The position numbers and the translations under genes are program-made. Shown piece by piece: positions 7,256-13,378 of a stretch of 13,378 bases of DNA (position 1 is the first letter of the stretch; every line of letters begins with the position of its first letter). Origin of the DNA: Candidatus Scatousia excrementipullorum (GTDB lineage Bacteria; Cyanobacteriota; Vampirovibrionia; Gastranaerophilales; Gastranaerophilaceae). The stretch spans positions 1-13,378 of the forward strand of contig JADIND010000142.1 in the NCBI GenBank assembly GCA_017694215.1, in the 5' to 3' direction. Under the pieces are notes generated by a model. The model was given only the letters and a program-made list of their open reading frames with translations, was not told the origin of the DNA and did no database searches.

Positions 7256-8278
7256 ATGGAAGAAGAAAAAACAAATGAAACACAGAATGAGGAGAAAAAA
7301 CAACCCCCTAAAGGAAGAAAAAGAACAATAGGAGCTATTCTCGGGATACTTATTCTCGGCGGTATCGGATATTTTATTCATGATGCCTTAATGTATCAGT
7401 CAACCGATGATGCATATGTTGAAACAACGACTGTTCAGGTTTCACCGAAAGTAAGCGGTCATATTACAAAAGTTTATATAAAAGATAACCAGCCTGTAAA
7501 AGCAGGTATGGTGGTTGCGGAAATCGATGATACAGATTATAAGGTTGCACTGGCTCAGGCAACAGCAAGATACGAAAGAGCATTACTCAATCAGACAAAT
7601 GCAAAAGCTAACCTGACAGCTTCGCAGACAAATATTGAAAATGCAAAGCGTGATTTGGACAGATATACTGCATTGTACGAATCCGGAGCGGTTTCAAAAC
7701 AAACTCTTGACGACGCACAGGCAAAATATGATGCGGCACAGGCAAACTTAACAACTGCAGATCAGGCTGTTATGTCACAGCAGAATAACAAAGTTGCGGA
7801 TGCTGAAATTAACGAATTGAAGGCGTTGAAAGAACAGGCAGAATTAAATCTTTCTTATACGAAAGTTATTGCTCCGCAGGACGGAACTGTTTCAAACAGA
7901 AGGGCGGAAGTAGGTATGTATGTTCAGCCGGGTTCTCCGCTGTTTGTAATCGTTCCTAACGATGTATGGATTGTTGCAAACTTTAAAGAAAACCAATTAG
8001 AACATATGAAGCCGGAACAGCCGGTTGATATTAAAATCGACACATATCCGCACAAAGTTTTCAAAGGGAAAGTTGACAGCATTCAGAGAAGTTCAGGTGC
8101 AAAATCAAGCTTGTTCCCGCCGGAAAATGCTGTAGGGTCTTTCGTAAAAATTGTACAGAGAATCCCTGTAAAAATCGTTTTCACGGAAGAAATTGACCCG
8201 AATGAATACAATATAGTTCCGGGTATGTCTGTTATTCCGAAAGTTAAAATCAGAGAATCCGGAAAAGAACAGAAATAA
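7256..8278 (+). CDS. emrA: EmrA/HlyD-type periplasmic adaptor (membrane fusion protein)
   Basis: A 340-residue adaptor linking inner membrane permease to outer membrane channel. The layout is a charged cytoplasmic N terminus (1-23), a single transmembrane helix (24-41), the EmrA hallmark STDDAYVE (49-56), first lipoyl half (about 57-95, VSGHITKVYIKDNQPVKAG), an alpha-helical hairpin (about 96-197) that would contact the channel, and second lipoyl half with APQDGTVSNRRAEVGMYVQPG (206-226). A beta-barrel domain follows, with WIVANFKENQLEHMKPEQPV and a conserved GSFVKIVQRIPVKI stretch. ATG 7256 is chosen because GAGG (7246-7249) is spaced 6 nt before it; ATG 7244 is too close to that site. The gap to marR is 21 bases. 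It is the only adaptor in the locus, so it presumably serves both downstream permeases. Confidence 0.93.
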   Translation: MEEEKTNETQNEEKKQPPKGRKRTIGAILGILILGGIGYFIHDALMYQSTDDAYVETTTVQVSPKVSGHITKVYIKDNQPVKAGMVVAEIDDTDYKVALAQATARYERALLNQTNAKANLTASQTNIENAKRDLDRYTALYESGAVSKQTLDDAQAKYDAAQANLTTADQAVMSQQNNKVADAEINELKALKEQAELNLSYTKVIAPQDGTVSNRRAEVGMYVQPGSPLFVIVPNDVWIVANFKENQLEHMKPEQPVDIKIDTYPHKVFKGKVDSIQRSSGAKSSLFPPENAVGSFVKIVQRIPVKIVFTEEIDPNEYNIVPGMSVIPKVKIRESGKEQK

Positions 8279-8291
8279 AAAGGACGAGGTT

Positions 8292-8340
8292 TTAAAAGAG
8301 GCAAAATCATAAAATAAAAGTGATGAGTTGCCTCTTTTAA
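8292..8340 (+). promoter_or_regulatory. Intergenic hairpin between adaptor and first permease
   Basis: TTAAAAGAGGCAA (8292-8304) and TTGCCTCTTTTAA (8328-8340) form a perfect 13-bp stem around a 23-base loop. It lies in the 89-base gap between the adaptor stop and the first permease ATG, the largest gap in the operon. There is no clean U tract after it, but the 3' arm is itself T-rich. It may be a leaky terminator or an mRNA processing/stability element that sets adaptor-to-permease ratio. Confidence 0.55.
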
Positions 8341-8367
8341 TTATAAAAGTTTTTAAAAAGGTAAATT

Positions 8368-9924
8368 ATGTCTAACGAAGAATTTCAGGAATGGAAACCC
8401 ACAACAAACCCGTGGTTAATAATTATGCCGGTCATACTTGCTACATTTATGTATGCATTGGACGAAACGGTTGCAAACGTTGCCCTGCCGCATATTGCAG
8501 GTACATATTCAGTCAGTAATCAGGAATCTATATGGGTTTTGACCAGTTATTTGATGGCAAGCAGCATTGTTATTCCTATGATTGATTTTTTCTGTAAGTT
8601 CATAGGAAGAAAAAATTGTTTTATGCTCGGGGTTTTTGTTTTTACTCTGGCATCATTTTTATGCGGGATAGCCAATTCAATCGGGATGCTTGTTATAGCC
8701 CGTGCAATGCAGGGGTTCGGCGGCGGATGTCTTATGCCGATGGCTCAGGCAATTACAATGGAGGCTTTTAAGGGTGAGGCAAGAAACAAGGCAATGGCTG
8801 TTTTTGGTCTGGTTGTTGTTGTTGCACCTATTCTCGGGCCGGTTATGGGCGGATGGATTACTGAAAACTGGTCGTGGCCGTATATTTTCTTTATAAATGT
8901 TCCGTTCGGATTTTTCTGTATAGCACTTGCAAAGAAATTTTTGGAAGATCCGCCTTATGCAAGACGCCAGCCGAATACGCATCTTGATAAATTCGGATTT
9001 TTATGGCTGTGTGTATGGCTTATACCTTTGCAGATTGTATTTGATAAGGGGAATGATGCGGATTGGTTTAATGCTCCGTGGATTTGCTGGTTGACGGCTA
9101 TTGCGGTTGCCGGATGTATATTATTCTTTATTTCCCAGGTAAAAGGCAAAAAACCTCTGGTAAAACTTGATGTTTTAAAGGATATGAATTACCTTTGCGG
9201 AACAATAATGCTTATATTGCTGAACGGGGTATTGCTCGCATCACTTGCAATTCTTCCGCAGTTACTCCAGAATATGATGGGATATGATGCATTTACAAGC
9301 GGTGTTGCTATTATGCCGAGGGGTCTTGGGGCTTTTACTGCTCTTGCACTTTTTGCAGGGATTGGCGGTCGTATAAGCTACAGAAATTACGGTATTCTGG
9401 GTCTTTTTTGTATGGGACTCGGCGGCTGGATGTTCAGTGAATTGAATTTGCAAATCAGTATGATGAATATCGTTATCCCGAACTTTGTATTCGGACTCGG
9501 GCTGGTGTTTACAATGATGCCTATCACGACATTATCATGCATAACTTTAAGAGATGATCAGATGACAAATGCTTCGGGACTGCAGAATTTGTTAAAAACA
9601 ATCGGCGGGGCAATCGGTACATCTCTTGTTGCAACAATGATTTCAAGATTTTCGCAGGTTCATCAGAACGGGCTTGTTAAATCTCTGACAGATTTAAATA
9701 ATGTTTATGCCGACAGAATAAATTCTTATGCCGCATCATTTATACATCAGGCCGGAGATATGATGAATGCTACCTATATGGCAGGAAAGATGCTATATAA
9801 CCAGCTTATTCAGCAATCAACGCTTTGTGCATATATGACAACTTTTAAAGTTTTTGCTATTGCATGTTTTATTTTGATTCCGCTTATGTTTATATTAAAG
9901 AGTGAGAAAACAATAGAGAGTTAA
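8368..9924 (+). CDS. emrB: EmrB-type MFS drug:H+ antiporter (DHA2, 14-TM), paralogue 1
   Basis: A 518-residue inner membrane permease expected to export hydrophobic or amphipathic compounds using the proton gradient. It shows the DHA2 signature in TM1, LDETVANVALP (31-41), the motif A variant DFFCKFIGRKN between TM2 and TM3, RAMQGFGGG in TM4, motif C APILGPVMGGWI and the WPYIFFINVPFG segment of EmrB-like proteins. DRG-like DKGNDADWF and QMTNASGLQNLLKTIGGAIG later in the protein also match E. coli EmrB. Length fits the 14-TM family. The start ATG has AAGG upstream at 8 nt. It lies 89 bases after the adaptor (with a hairpin in the gap) and 9 bases before a close paralogue. The specific substrate is not predictable. 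Confidence 0.92.
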   Translation: MSNEEFQEWKPTTNPWLIIMPVILATFMYALDETVANVALPHIAGTYSVSNQESIWVLTSYLMASSIVIPMIDFFCKFIGRKNCFMLGVFVFTLASFLCGIANSIGMLVIARAMQGFGGGCLMPMAQAITMEAFKGEARNKAMAVFGLVVVVAPILGPVMGGWITENWSWPYIFFINVPFGFFCIALAKKFLEDPPYARRQPNTHLDKFGFLWLCVWLIPLQIVFDKGNDADWFNAPWICWLTAIAVAGCILFFISQVKGKKPLVKLDVLKDMNYLCGTIMLILLNGVLLASLAILPQLLQNMMGYDAFTSGVAIMPRGLGAFTALALFAGIGGRISYRNYGILGLFCMGLGGWMFSELNLQISMMNIVIPNFVFGLGLVFTMMPITTLSCITLRDDQMTNASGLQNLLKTIGGAIGTSLVATMISRFSQVHQNGLVKSLTDLNNVYADRINSYAASFIHQAGDMMNATYMAGKMLYNQLIQQSTLCAYMTTFKVFAIACFILIPLMFILKSEKTIES

Positions 9925-9933
9925 ATTTAAAAT

Positions 9934-11523
9934 ATGTCAAACGAACAAATTCAGGAGGGGTGGAAGCCCTCCGTAAACCCCTGGATAATGGCAATTCCCG
10001 TAATGCTTGCGGTATTTATATACGTACTTGACGGCACAATCGGTAACGTTGCCCTGCCTTATATGGCGGGAAGTTTTTCCGCTACCCGTGATGAATCCAT
10101 GTGGATTTTAACAAGTTATTTAATTGCAGCAGGTATAGTTATTCCTGCAGTTGATTTTTTCAGCAAAGTTTTCGGACGTAAAAACTTTTTTATAATAAGC
10201 ATATTGATGTTTACTTTTGCCTCAATGCTTTGCGGTATGGCAAAGAATATTGAATTTATGATATTTGCAAGAGTGTTGCAGGGTTTTGGCGGCGGCGGAA
10301 TTCTGCCGATTACGCAGGCAATTATGGTTGAAAGTTTTCCGAAAGAGAAACGCGGGCTTGCTATGTCTATTTTCGGGATGGGAGTAATTCTTGCACCAAT
10401 CATAGGACCGGTTCTGGGCGGGTGGATTACCGATAACTGGACGTGGCCGTGGATTTTTTACATAAATGTTCCGTTCGGCTGTGCTGCAGCCATTCTTTCT
10501 CATAAACTCGTTGAAGATCCGCCTTATGCTAAAAAACAGAAAAAAGTAAAAATAGACGGACTCGGATTTTTTTATCTTACCATATGGCTTGTAACTTTTC
10601 AGACAGTACTTGATAAGGGTAACAATGACGACTGGTTTGCCGCAACATGGATAAGATGGACTTTCGGGATTTCCATGGTTGCGTGTATCTTATTTTTCCA
10701 TTCACAGCTTACAAGAAAAGATACTCTGATTGATTTAAAAGTATTTAAAGACCGTAATTATACAGCGGGAACAATTATACAGGTGGTAATTCAGGCTGTA
10801 TTGTATGCGTCGCTTGTAATTCTGCCGCAATTTTTGCAGAGTATGATGGGATATACTGCATTTTTAAGCGGAGCTACGATGATGCCGAGAGGTTTCGGAA
10901 GTATGCTTGCAATGGTTATGACGGCTACACTTTCGAACAGGATTGATAACCGTTTGATGGTTGTGGCGGGTTTAACGCTTATCGGATGTGCGGGGCTTGC
11001 TTTTGGTATGCTGAATCTGCAGATTTCCAATATGAATATTGCTATTCCGAACTTCTTTATGGGAATGGGAATGGGGCTGTCAATGGTTCCTATTATGAAC
11101 CTTTCGGTTGAAACTTTGAAAAATGAGCAGATGACTAATGCAACAGGTATTCAAAACCTTTTGAAAAATATCGGGAGTGCGGTAGGAACTTCTCTTGTTG
11201 CAACAATGCTTACAAGATTTGCTCAGGTTCACCAGTATATGCTGGTTGGCAAATGTCATGATTTGAATCCTGCTTTTATTGACAGAGTGCAGTCAACGGC
11301 AGGAGCTTTATCTGCTTATGCTCAACAGTCTGTTGCACATTATATGGCTCAATATTCTATGTATGGCCAGCTTGTCGAGCAGGCAAATTTATGGGCGTTT
11401 ATTGATTCTTTCAGAATTTTCGGGATTTTATGTTTCCTTGTAATTCCTTTACTCATTATGTTTAAGAAGCCTAAAACCGCTGAAGTTCCTGTGGAGGTCA
11501 AAGAGCCTGTCGTAAGTAAGTAA
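9934..11523 (+). CDS. EmrB-type MFS drug:H+ antiporter (DHA2, 14-TM), paralogue 2
   Basis: A 529-residue tandem paralogue of the preceding permease, about half identical by eye along the whole length, sharing MSNEx.QE, NVALP, LTSYL, FGRKN, QGFGGG, GPVLGGWI, INVPFG, EDPPYA and LNLQIS. Its TM1 motif is LDGTIGNVALP: the acidic D33 is kept, but the Glu next to it in paralogue 1 is Gly. It ends with a longer charged tail (PKTAEVPVEVKEPVVSK). The spacing of 9 bases and the lack of a separate adaptor point to co-translation and a shared EmrA/TolC. The two permeases may have different substrates or may be redundant after a duplication. The last 75 bases overlap, antisense, the 3' end of the frameshifted gene on the minus strand, and no terminator is visible between the convergent genes. 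Confidence 0.92.
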   Translation: MSNEQIQEGWKPSVNPWIMAIPVMLAVFIYVLDGTIGNVALPYMAGSFSATRDESMWILTSYLIAAGIVIPAVDFFSKVFGRKNFFIISILMFTFASMLCGMAKNIEFMIFARVLQGFGGGGILPITQAIMVESFPKEKRGLAMSIFGMGVILAPIIGPVLGGWITDNWTWPWIFYINVPFGCAAAILSHKLVEDPPYAKKQKKVKIDGLGFFYLTIWLVTFQTVLDKGNNDDWFAATWIRWTFGISMVACILFFHSQLTRKDTLIDLKVFKDRNYTAGTIIQVVIQAVLYASLVILPQFLQSMMGYTAFLSGATMMPRGFGSMLAMVMTATLSNRIDNRLMVVAGLTLIGCAGLAFGMLNLQISNMNIAIPNFFMGMGMGLSMVPIMNLSVETLKNEQMTNATGIQNLLKNIGSAVGTSLVATMLTRFAQVHQYMLVGKCHDLNPAFIDRVQSTAGALSAYAQQSVAHYMAQYSMYGQLVEQANLWAFIDSFRIFGILCFLVIPLLIMFKKPKTAEVPVEVKEPVVSK

Positions 11524-12756
11524 ACTATTATTTATTTTCTTTTTGTCTTCAGTCACTTTTGTGCGGAGCAGCTTGTTTAATCCTGCCGGAAGTCCGAATC
11601 CTAAAGTGCCCATTATTATGGCAAGATTAAGTGCATACAGCCCGACTCCGGCGTTTCGAGTACGGTTAAGAATTGCTTTAGGAAGTTGTTTCAATTCTTC
11701 TATATTTTCGGCATTTTTTAATTCACTCAAGCGGTAAGGTCTTTTTTCCGTTTTATTCATCAAATTAGTTTTAAAAACTTTATCGGAAAATTTTGAAAAT
11801 GTATTTTTTAAAAATAAATCTCCGCCCCAGAATACAAGTCCTATACTTGTGCCTCTTATAACGGTATCACGGTATTCGTATTTGTCACGGCAGGCCAGCT
11901 GATAAGGAAAATAATCACTTGTAAGCCACATAATTAGTGCAGTCAGGCGGCTCATATAAATTGAATTTTTATAATCAAATTCGGAGGCATTTTTGTTAAA
12001 CCATTTAAGAATTTTGTTATTACCGGAGGAACCATTAAGCATGCCTTTTCTCAGTGCAAACGGAATTGTTAATGCCGGTAAAATTGCAAGTCCGAGGGTT
12101 GCAGCCTGACGCAGGTTTTTTGTTTTGTTATGTTTTTCTGCGGCTTTTCTGGTAAATTCTTCATCTGCCATTTTATATGTTCCGGAATATCCGGAACGTT
12201 TTGTCCGGTATTTAGTAAGTGCATTACCAAGCCATGGTATTGATGCAACCATAAGGTTTGTTGTAAGAAAATCCGTAAAAAGAATTTCCGTGTGTGCATT
12301 TATCAATTTTTTTCCGTAATTCTTCTTTGTCGGGAAATTTTTCAATTATAGGATTAAATTTATTTTCGTCGCCAAAAATATTGTGTGCAGTTTTTTTATT
12401 CCTTCAAGCATTTTATCAGTTCCTTGAGTAAGATATTTTTTAGAAACCTCAATGATTTTTTTCTCTTTCCCGGATAAATTCTCAAGAATTTTATTTGATT
12501 TCAGGGCATATTTATTTATAAAAGGAAGAAGCAGAAACGGTGAAACAAACGTAAAAATAAAGTACAGCAGTGATTTAAAAACTCTTTCTATTGATTCGTC
12601 TTTGTTATTAGACATAATTGCCTGCGGAATAACAAAACCTCCGATATCCGTAATTCCTTTATTGAGGAGGATATTCGATTCGATATTTGCCATAGTATTA
12701 AATACGGAATTCTGCTTGAAAGAAACCGTATTGTTTCGTGTTGATTGCACAATCAT
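11449..12756 (-). pseudogene. Multi-spanning membrane protein of unknown function, doubly frameshifted
   Basis: I do not recognise the family. Read straight, the frame opens at ATG 12756 and stops at TAA 12348-12346 after 136 residues; the same frame stays open from there to 11449. The sense is recovered by a -1 shift at the A7 run 12397-12391 and a +1 shift at the A7 run 12313-12307. This bypasses the stop and gives about 435 residues, with protein-like sequence in the bridge (NIFGDENKFNPIIEKF..., then PDKEELRKK into LINAHTEILFTDFL). Hydrophobic segments include LLYFIFTFVSPFLLLPFI, FLTTNLMVASIPWLG, LGLAILPALTIPFAL, TALIMWLTSDYFPY, GLVFWGGDLFL and LYALNLAIIMGTLGFGL, so it is an integral membrane protein. 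The N-terminal TVSFKQNS leader resembles hypothetical proteins I recall from Gastranaerophilales. The last 25 or so codons lie antisense to the permease 3' end. It may be a true pseudogene, sequencing error at homopolymers, or frameshift-decoded. Confidence 0.7.
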
Positions 12757-12822
12757 TATGTTAATTTAAACCTTCTGAAGAAAATTTTTTGCCGCAGCGA
12801 TAATGCGATGAAGCAAACTATT

Positions 12823-12945
12823 CCCTCTCCATACGGCGGATTTACGGACGGACGATAGTCCGGATAGCGAGCAGATGAAGCCGGCAGAGCGTCAGCTCGG
12901 AGGCGATACTCTGCGAGCGTGGAGTAAATCCAAGACGGGAGAGGG
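12823..12945. repeat. 123-bp foldback element with CCCTCTCC/GGAGAGGG ends
   Basis: Nested arms match on both sides: CCCTCTCC (12823-12830) with GGAGAGGG (12938-12945), and GGATTTAC (12838-12845) with GTAAATCC (12924-12931). Inside are CGGAC-GATA-GTCCG (12849-12862) and CAGAG/CTCTG. The centre is clearly more GC-rich than neighbouring genes. The right end runs into TTGGGGTGAGGGGG, a sequence often seen with small dispersed repeats in bacteria, from memory. No transposase is present. Confidence 0.7.
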
Positions 12946-12991
12946 TTGGGGTGAGGGGGCAAAACAATATAGACAAAGGCAGTAAAGCCCA

Positions 12992-13034
12992 AGCCCTCTT
13001 TTATAAAAGGGAAATGGAATGGGGATTTTCTCAT
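12992..13034. repeat. Dispersed GC-rich hairpin repeat, copy 2
   Basis: AGCCCTCTTTTATAAAAGGG followed by AAATGGAATGGGGATTTTC and TCAT aligns with the copy at 4846-4887 in the same orientation with few differences. Here the stem is weaker and the T run is interrupted, so it is a poorer terminator. On the minus strand it precedes no called gene. Confidence 0.6.
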
Positions 13035-13054
13035 CAATAAATACATTATTTAAT

Positions 13055-13100
13055 GTCTGTTTCTTTTCTTTTTTTGCGATGAAAAAGAAAAGAAACAGAC
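13055..13100. repeat. Perfect 19-bp inverted repeat (polypyrimidine/polypurine hairpin)
   Basis: The arm at 13055-13073 (GTCTGTTTCTTTTCTTTTT) is the exact reverse complement of 13082-13100, with an 8-base loop TTGCGATG. One arm is almost all pyrimidine and the other almost all purine. The purine-rich motif then continues as GAAAGAAAAGAAAA. It could form a strong hairpin or cruciform; with no gene ending next to it, it is better seen as a dispersed repeat than as a terminator. Confidence 0.75.
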
Positions 13101-13172
13101 GAAAGAAAAGAAAACACGCGACCAAAAGGACCGAGTGAGCAGAAACCAAGGTTTCCGCACCTTCCTTAAAAA

Positions 13173-13210
13173 CCCTCCGGCACTTCGTGCCACCTCTTTT
13201 ACAAGGGAGG
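13173..13210. repeat. Small hairpin repeat CCCTCC-GGCACTTCGTGCC-..GGGAGG
   Basis: CCCTCC (13173-13178) and GGGAGG (13205-13210) enclose the tight hairpin GGCAC-TTC-GTGCC (13179-13191). A second palindrome, GAAACC-AA-GGTTTC, lies just upstream at 13142-13155. The pattern resembles short palindromic repeats seen in many gut bacterial genomes (recollection, not checked). Confidence 0.5.
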
Positions 13211-13307
13211 CATAATGTTCCCTTTGCTCCTTACAAGGGTAATGTTTAATGGCGGAGCGTGTGCGTAAGCACGATAGCGGAGCAGAAAGGTGAAAATTTT
13301 CTAAGAT

Positions 13308-13378
13308 CCTGAAACACCAGGTAGGGGCATAAAATCACGTTTCGACTTCGTCTCAACGGATTTTGCAGCCAGTTCAGG
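13308..13378. repeat. Foldback unit at the window edge (partial)
   Basis: CCTGAA (13308-13313) and TTCAGG (13373-13378) would form the outer pair. Inside, GCATAAAATCACG faces CGGATTTTGC, with GAC-TTC-GTC at the tip. The TTCAGG at the window end matches the right end of the 4885-5088 element (TTTCAGGATGACATG), so the unit probably continues past the window. Confidence 0.45.

Larger units (their letters stand above)
12757..13378. other. Gene-free stretch built from foldback repeats
   Basis: I find no credible gene here. Frames open on the minus strand translate inverted repeats, giving low-complexity, Pro/Phe-rich peptides. Apart from the upstream region of the frameshifted membrane gene (12757-12822), it holds in order: a foldback element (12823-12945), a GGTTGGGGTGAGGGGG tract, a copy of the dispersed hairpin repeat (12992-13034), a perfect 19-bp inverted repeat (13055-13100), small hairpins (13142-13155, 13179-13191), the twice-repeated GCGGAGC motif near 13252-13282, and the start of another foldback unit (13308-13378, cut by the window end). 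Confidence 0.7.

Noticed and set aside
8677..8982. Minus-strand 101-codon frame inside the first permease
   Set aside because: A shadow of a clearly conserved EmrB-type gene; its composition is unlike a protein.
12307..12313. Programmed -1 frameshifting at the second A7 run
   Set aside because: The correction needed there is +1, so a -1 slippery mechanism cannot explain it; transcriptional slippage or an indel fits better.
12452..12769. Plus-strand open frame of 105 codons
   Set aside because: It is antisense to the well-formed membrane-protein frame, which has the better protein character.
12756..13149. Two minus-strand open frames (about 85 and 96 codons) with FF/PSPQPSP-like sequence
   Set aside because: They translate the inverted repeats and GGTGAGGG tracts, are low-complexity and lack ribosome binding sites.
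12780..13378. CRISPR array
   Set aside because: The repeats differ from each other and are palindromic units without regular spacers; there are no cas genes.

Overview
The window looks like chromosomal DNA from an AT-rich, outer-membrane-bearing (diderm) bacterium. The best guess is an uncultured gut lineage of the Gastranaerophilales/Vampirovibrionia (Melainabacteria, sister to Cyanobacteria). The basis is the prepilin with an A^FTLAEVL processing site and a VDVNG..PN..GYDIF motif, the codon usage, the TolC-type outer membrane protein, and a hypothetical membrane protein starting with a short ..VSFK.. leader. I recall this combination from such genomes; it was not tested by a search. I saw no rRNA, tRNA, CRISPR, integrase or transposase.

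Layout: (1) 23-796, a type IV pilin/pseudopilin-like protein with eight cysteines. (2) 955-2175, a CtpA-type carboxy-terminal processing serine protease, followed by a bidirectional terminator shared with the convergent gene. (3) 2278-3510 minus, the AAA+ ATPase RarA. (4) 3565-4800 plus, divergent from rarA, an orphan family-1 extracellular solute-binding protein with its own terminator. (5) 4801-5232, no gene; it holds a dispersed GC-rich repeat, a ~204-bp multi-hairpin foldback element, and the terminator of the next minus-strand gene. (6) 5233-11523, a complete tripartite drug-efflux locus. A minus-strand TolC/OprM-type channel is divergent from marR, emrA-type adaptor, emrB-type MFS permease 1 and emrB-type permease 2. 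The divergent promoter region carries overlapping TGTTG..CAACA inverted repeats, which are likely MarR operators. (7) 11449-12756 minus, a multi-spanning membrane protein of unknown function. Its reading frame is broken and restored by two opposite 1-nt shifts, each at a run of seven A's. (8) 12757-13378, no credible gene, only a patchwork of foldback repeats.

How the genes work together: the MarR-family repressor probably controls both divergent transcription units. That would co-induce the outer membrane channel, the periplasmic adaptor and the two inner membrane H+-antiporters, forming an EmrAB-TolC-like pump spanning both membranes. The two permeases are tandem paralogues served by one adaptor and one channel. 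The remaining genes (pilin, protease, RarA, solute-binding protein) look like independent housekeeping or envelope genes.

The observations most worth following up are the doubly frameshifted hypothetical gene, whose first shift site is a correctly phased A AAA AAA slippery heptamer, and the structured repeat families. I do not see a clear new defence or biosynthetic system here.
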